Source: Adiantum capillus-veneris (taxonomy: Eukaryota > Streptophyta > Polypodiopsida > Polypodiales > Pteridaceae). From it: 64,000 nucleotides of DNA. Every line of letters begins with the position of its first letter. The first letter of the stretch is position 1. The position numbers were made by a program, and so were the translations under genes. The notes under the pieces are model-generated. The model saw only the letters and a program-made list of their open reading frames with translations. It made no database searches and was not told the origin of the DNA. This document shows positions 58,212 through 64,000 of this stretch, piece by piece. The stretch covers positions 62,925,119-62,989,118 of the forward strand of contig CM043952.1 of assembly GCA_014529385.2 (NCBI GenBank), written 5' to 3'.

Positions 58212-61180
58212 GTTGATTTCAAGTATTAGATGTCTATAAACTCATGTGAGGGTATATGGTTAGTCAAACCGAACCGCACAAGCGTATATGAATAAAGTGG
58301 CTTTCTTTTTGTGTTATGGTTTGTTGTGTTAGTATCATATGGGTAAAGCGATGTGATAGAGTGTTAGTCTATATTATGGATCTGAACTTGATGCATTGGT
58401 TTGAGGTCAAACACCTTCATTTTCATGTTATGTATGCTCCCAAAAATGGCTAAAAGTTGTTTTTTGCATATGTATGAAGTTATGGTTTATGGTCAACCTA
58501 AGGGTCGAAGTTGGGTCGAAGTCATTAGGAAAAATATGAACCCTCTAGGGGCCCTTTGGGATTAAGGTTAATTAGAAGCTAGCCAATAGGAAGAGGGTGG
58601 TGGACACACTCTATACCCTCAAAAAAGTAGGGGGACAAGGTAGCCTTACACCTCTTAATGGCCTCTTACCTAGTGAGAAGGTAAGGGAGGTGGCTAGGGG
58701 AAAGGGAGGGAGGGGGGGGGGGGGGGGGGGGGGGGGAGGGGGGGACCACTTTGACCTTTTTTCCCCCACTTTTTGGCCCGGATTTAAAAATACACAAAAA
58801 ATTTCAAAATTTCAAAAAAAAATCAAATTTCAAGTTTTCCCTCCTTAAAAGGTCCCCTAACCTATTTCATGGTCAAAAAAGTATTTTTGACCTCCAAAAG
58901 TAAAAAACGTGCACTAAAAAATTAATTTTTTTCAAAAAATTTCAAAACATCATTTTCCACCCTCCAAAGTCTTTCCAAACCTATTCTATAGCTAAAAGTG
59001 ATTTTCTCTCTCTAAAAACCCTTTTCCAAGCTCTCCATGGCTGCAACAACCACATGCACCCCCTATAGTCCAACATTATCTCTCTACTAGCTTTCTCCCA
59101 CTCCATTGTAGCACCAAGCAAGCTTCTTTCCCATCTCTTCCCCTTGCCCACCACATAGTTCCACACCAAGCTAGCTCCTCTCCCTTGTCTCACCTCCATT
59201 ACAGCATGAAACAAGATTCTCCTCCTTCTACTTTCATTCACTCGCACTACATGGAAACCTCTACTCCCGAAGGTGGAAAAAGCATCAACTCACATGACTT
59301 GCATACCACAAGAACAGGAGGTGTGAATAGTGCATGGGCATTGCAAGGATTCATCTCCAACATAAAGATAGAATGGTGAGAAAACTACCCTTGTAGCTTA
59401 CATTCAGAGCTTAAGATCATCTCCATCTTTAAGTTTATCATGCTGGAGGGAATTAACCTCTTTATGGCTTTCAATGTTTAGGCTTCACACCTCATAACAT
59501 TGGGTGTTGCTATTTTGTTGATGGCTTTGGTGCGCCATCTATAGTTTTGTAGCATGTGATTGAGTCTCACAATGTAAGTAAGTTGTGTTATCTATGGAGA
59601 GTTATCAAAGATTTTTCTTATAATTTATTCTTTGTATAGTTGTCATTAGATTATTAGAATGATATCATTTTGTACTTTATAACTTTGTGCTCACATAATC
59701 TGTTGTTTACTTACAGAGTCAACTTGTTTTGAGAGGACATGAGCAAGCAACCATGTGCAAAGATGGAAATCACCCTATTTTTGTTCCATGAGGAACCTTT
59801 CACTACCGTGTTAAAAGATTTTGATAAGAATAGTAGGATTTTTGTAGAATCTTGAACCAATAGGTACTCTCTAGGAGCTCTTAGAAAAGCCATCCCTATA
59901 GTACTACTATCTTGCCTAGTGTCATAGACACACAAATACTCGTGTATATGAATCTCTAGATGAGAAAGACAAATACTTGTAAGAGAAGCCTAACAGCAAC
60001 AACATTGTCTCCATTTGTAATTATTTTTATGAGGCTAGATTCCTCTATAAATGCAATATAAATATTTCTTTTTGTTAAATGGTGTCGCACTGAGTGAGAG
60101 TATTTTATTTAGATTACTGGAGTTTCATACAGATTTGAGAAATATTGTTGATTTTTTTGGATATTCTGATTTGTCTGTAAGATGTTTGAAGTTTCAAGTC
60201 TTAATCATTCCACCATGAAGAAATTCATGCAATATTTTGATTTCAGTTTAATCACTAATGGTTATTCTTATTAAGTGGATCATAACCTTTGTCAAGATGT
60301 CCTCATTTGGGGATGTTGAATATATATCAATAGCAACATTTCAAAAGTTGAGAAAGCTAAATTCTTGCTTTCCAAAATGTTATTGTTTCCATACTATTCC
60401 TATGCCAAGCTTGACTTAGAGAAATGACAACTTGAGATGGAGGTGTAGATATATAGGGGTGAATTATTATTGATTCTTGTTTCATCATATATATTATAAA
60501 GCGTTTGAGTTTCCACCTTTTTGAGTAGTGTTGACAAGTTTTTGGTATCAAACCTCCTTAAATATCCCTATTCATTCGCTATTGGTAGCTATTTATTTGG
60601 TATTGTTAAAAATCATACCAATAGCTATCACCTTGTGAACTTAATTGTTGAATTGCGGATTTGATTTTTACTATGTAGCTCATTTGGATAGAGAAAGTGT
60701 AAACATAAATTATAGATACATGCATTGTTAACATAGAAGATATGTATCACTCGAACCTATATAACTGCTAATCAAGAAACCTTTGGTCGGATACTATAAC
60801 AATAGGGGTCACATGTGGTTTTAAATACCAAAGAAATGGCTTAACCAAAATATTTCCAAGAACACGAGGTGAATACAAGGAAGTAAAAATTGGCTCCTTG
60901 TGTGGTTGATTTCTAGTGCTAAATGTTCTGAGTGCACAAAATTTGTGAGTCCTTTGACCTTGCGAGTTCACTAAAGTATATGTAACATAGCACATGTGTT
61001 CAACAGAAGGGAATTTATATTCTTGTAAAGTTACAGAAACATGTGTAGGTAAGGCCTATAAGGGCTACTTTCAATCCATTGTGGTGAACGGACATGATAT
61101 AGGAAAATTTGACATAGTGAATACTCCGGACATCAAACACTACAACTCTATCTCATGGCCATACATTAAAACAAAGCCCC
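58212..61180. other. intergenic, G-run, no gene recognised
   Basis: A G25 run lies at 58712-58736 inside a G-rich patch, followed by A/T-rich sequence to about 58,960. The rest has only short frames without domains. A 'ATATTTCCAAGAACA ... CAAGGAAGTAAAAA' block at about 60,850 recurs at about 61,270. Confidence 0.4.
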
Positions 61181-61186
61181 TATTTG

Positions 61187-62225
61187 TCATTTTGAAGCCC
61201 TAGAGACCCTCAACAAGAGGGACCACAACGGCGCGTAGAATGCCCATCCAGGCACAAATAGGGACCAAGATATTTCCAAGAACAGGGGATGGACACAAGG
61301 AAGTAAAAAATGGTTGATAAGCATGATACAAGGTTTAGGTATCTACCATTTGGGGGGGGGAGGGGTTGCTATGAACACATTAAACTGCCCAGTTCTATCT
61401 CATGGACATGCATTAAAAAAATCTTGTACTTTTCATTTTAGGGGCCCAGGGACCCTCAACAAGAGGGGCCACAAGGACGCGCAAACTGGCCATCCAAAAA
61501 TTTTGGATGGCCAGTTTGCGCGCCCTTGTGGCCCCTCTTGTTGAGGGTCCCTGGGCCCCTAAAATGAAAAGTACAAGCATTTTGGATGGCCAGTTTGCGC
61601 GCCCTTGTGGCCCCTCTTGTTGAGGGTCCTTGGGTCCCTAAAATGACAAGTACAAGCTTTTTTTAATGCATGGCATGATACAATGTTTAGCTATTTGCCA
61701 TTGTGGGGGGGGGGAGTTTGCTATGAATACATCAATTTGCTCAACTCTATCTCATGGCTATGCATCAAAATTTTTGGATGGCTGATTTGTGCGCCCTTGT
61801 GACCAAATTTTGGATGGCTGATTTGTGCGCCCTTGTGGCCCCTCATGTTGAGGGTCCCTGGGGCCCTAAAATGACAAGTACAAGATTTATTTTTATGCAT
61901 GGCATGATACAATGTTTAGCTATTTGCCATTGTGGGGGGGGGGGGCGGGGGGGGGGGGGAGAGTTTGCTATGAATACATCAATTTGCCCAATTCTATCTC
62001 ATGGCTATGCATCAAAAAAATCATGTACTTGTCATTTTAGGGCCCCAGGGACCCTCAACAAGAGGGGCCACAAGGGCGCGCAAATCAGCCATCCAAAAAT
62101 TTTGGATGGCTGATTTGCGCGTCCTTGTGGCCCCTCTTGTTGAGGGTCCCTGGGGCCCTAAAATGACAAGTACAAGATTTATTTTTATGCATGGCATGAT
62201 ACAATGTTTAGCTATTTGCCATTGT

Positions 62226-62258
<33 letters not shown>

Positions 62259-62770
62259 GTTTGCTATGAATACATCAATTTGCCCAATTCTATCTCATGG
62301 CTATGCATCAAAAAAAGCCTGTACTTGTCATTTTAGGGCCCCAGGGACCCTCAACATGAGGGGCCACAAGGGCGCGCAAATCAGCCATCCAAAAATTTTG
62401 GATGGCTGATTTGCGCGCCCTTGTGGCCCCTCATGTTGAGGGTCCCTAGGGCCCTAAAATGACAAGTACAAGATTTATTTTTATGCATGGCATGATACAA
62501 TGTTTAGCTATTTGCCATTGTGGGGGGGGTGGGGGGGAGTTTGCTATGAATACATCAATTTTCCCAATTCTATCTCATGGCTATGCATCAAAAAAAGCCT
62601 GTACTTGTCATTTTAGGGCCCCAGGGACCCTCAACATGAGGGGCCACAAGGGCGCGCAAATCAGCCATCCAAAATTTTTGGATAGCTGATTTGCGCGCCC
62701 TTGTGGCCCCTCATGTTGAGGGTCCCTGGGGCCCTAAAATGACAAGTACATGCTTTATTTTTATGCATGG
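61187..62770. repeat. tandem array of large palindromes with G-tracts
   Basis: Repeating units of about 280-330 bp. Each has a left arm (GTACTTGTCATTTTAGGGCC, CCAGGGACCCTCAACA, GGGGCCACAAGGGCGCGCAA, ATCAGCCATCC), an AAAAATTTT centre and the inverted arm, giving stems near 100 bp. Centres are at about 61500, 62099, 62395 and 62675. A half unit lacking most of its left arm starts near 61767, and an extra right arm lies at 61578-61660. Between palindromes sits 'TTTAGCTATTTGCCATTGT' plus a G-rich tract (longest 32 G at 62226-62257). A diverged arm is at 61187-61260. Reading frames here are by-products. Confidence 0.88.
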
Positions 62771-63670
62771 TCTTAATCTGTGAACACTTTACAAGGAGTA
62801 GTGTGGTCATAGTTCTTACATCCATTCCATGACATGGTATGCTCATGGGGTGACCTATCACATAAAAATATCTTTGGTAGGAGTGCCCTCATGTTAGGAA
62901 AGAGTGTGTTGCTGCTGATGAAAAGTTTTTGCATTGTCCTACTAGGGATCTCTTCATGTCAGCATAATGATTTTTGGTGTAGTGGGAGCCACATTGTCGC
63001 TGAGGAGAGCTTTGTGCCACCGTAAAAGCTTCATGTTATGCCAGTTTCTTGAGCCGTTCTTGCAAACAACGCCACTCAACTAGCATAGCAAGAGGTCACC
63101 TTGTAACAAAAACATGTATGAATTCAACATTTGCAAGCTATATAATGAAGACACTTGTTAAGTATATGTTGTACAAATTTGCAAGTATTTCTATCTAGCT
63201 GGGAATAAACAATATAAAAATATACATTAGGATGAGACTACCACCCCTAATAAGCATGGATTTGAAGCACCTACCTGCAAGATGTAACAAAGAAGACTGT
63301 TTTAGAGGAAAAGTGGTGACACTTGGCCTCTCTAACCTGCAGCCTTTCACTATTTGTGCATAAAAGCAACCTTTGTGCCAAGCACTACAAAACAAGTAGA
63401 GGCAACACCTTAGACTTCAAAGTTTATGATAAGAAGAACACAATCAAAAGTAAGAAGTATATTGTTACCTTGCATAAAGGGGTGTTTTATTCAAATATGT
63501 GATGGTATTGGCAAGATATTGAAGAATCGTCAACATTCATCTCACCGATGCTACGACGTTCCTGGGATGACCTCTACTCACCCTCACGTGCGGCCTTCGA
63601 TGCAAACGTTGCGAACAAGCAAATATGTATGCATACGATTTGTGATGTCCTTGAGCACCATGGTAGTTGT
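62771..63670. other. intergenic, no gene recognised
   Basis: Only short frames without recognisable domains. Confidence 0.4.
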
Positions 63671-63940
63671 TGCATGAGGAAGCAAAGGATGAAAAGAGAG
63701 AGGGGGGAGGGAGAGAGAGGAACATGGGAGAAGACAAGGGGGTAGTGGGGGAGAGAGAGAGAGAGTGGAGAAGGAGGAGAGAAGGGGGCAGGGAGGGAGA
63801 GGGAGGAACATGGGAGGAGAGAAGGGGACAGTGGGAGAGAGGGAGACAGGGGAGGAGGAGGAGAGAAGGGGCAGGGAGGGAGAGGAGAGGGAGAAAGGAG
63901 GGAGGAGGAAGAGAGAAGAAAGGTTTTTTTTTTGGGGGGA
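63671..63940. repeat. purine-rich (GA/GGGA) repeat
   Basis: Almost pure A/G sequence with imperfect direct repeats of a GAGGAACATGGGAG-x-AGA block and GGGGCAGGGAGGGAGA, ending in T-runs. It could form triplex or G-quadruplex DNA. The long minus-strand Pro/Ser/Leu frame across it is a composition artefact. Confidence 0.8.
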
Positions 63941-64000
63941 GTTTTTTTTTGAAAAATTGGACTTTTAGTGCTTGTAAGTTTAAAAAAAATGTCAAAAAAT

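Noticed and set aside
61314-62861. Repeated small proteins (…CHFRAPGTLN-x-RGHKGAQI…)
   Set aside because: They are translations of the palindrome arms in several frames and both strands; no start context or constraint is visible.
63537-63995. 152-codon minus-strand Pro/Ser/Leu-rich protein
   Set aside because: It is the translation of a purine-rich tandem repeat and all frames there are open for the same reason.

Overview
This window is repeat-dominated nuclear DNA of a land plant. I see no intact host gene. The host-derived coding traces are decayed pentatricopeptide-repeat (PPR) sequences of the plant organelle-RNA type (motifs such as ALVDMYAKCG and PNAINFTYILKA). Almost everything else is LTR retrotransposons with plant-type primer-binding sites. 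A fern or another lineage with very many PPR genes would fit, but that placement is inference; nothing in the window fixes the species.

Layout. 1-2.9 kb: a minus-strand PPR pseudogene split by a 1,321-bp element (1433-2753) with TTAA target duplications. 3.9-4.65 kb: short foldback elements with G-runs. 4.65-10.2 kb: complete copia element A (minus, TSD TAACT) with an intact 1,326-residue Gag-Pol. 10.5-15.4 kb: element D (minus), 1.14-kb LTRs around a Gag-like ORF and no Pol. 15.4-15.9 kb: two more foldbacks. 17.2-18.4 kb: PPR remnants on both strands.

18.566-39.536 kb: one minus-strand LTR element, C0, bounded by 172-bp LTRs and a CAAAG duplication. Most of its interior is replaced by plus-strand, head-to-tail copies of its own non-coding family (I, II, III, sharing LTRs). 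Copy II carries a further 2,049-bp insertion, and the right C0 LTR is split by damaged copia element B (33986-39401, TSD CTCCC), a close relative of A.

39.99-47.05 kb: a Ty3/gypsy chromovirus E (gag, protease, RT, RNase H, integrase, chromodomain) with several breaks, followed by a second partial copy. Element F starts inside that copy (LTR 47046-48001, tRNA-Asp-like primer site). Its 2.3-kb leader holds seven copies of a 20-26 bp palindrome, followed by gag, a zinc-knuckle ORF, a protease and a tail of W-x-P-K repeats, with no reverse transcriptase. 56.2-58.2 kb: a third E-family LTR with leader and gag N-terminus. 61.2-62.8 kb: a tandem array of large palindromes each with a poly-G tract. 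63.67-63.94 kb: a purine-rich repeat.

How they relate: the nesting gives an order of events. D inserted, then A beside it, then a local duplication copied the A/D junction. C0 inserted, then B into its LTR. E, then F into E. A has the only intact autonomous protein and could in principle supply functions to B. The most unusual signals are the F-leader palindrome array, the self-inserted structure of C0, the TTAA-flanked element whose removal restores the PPR reading frame, and the G-tract palindrome array.
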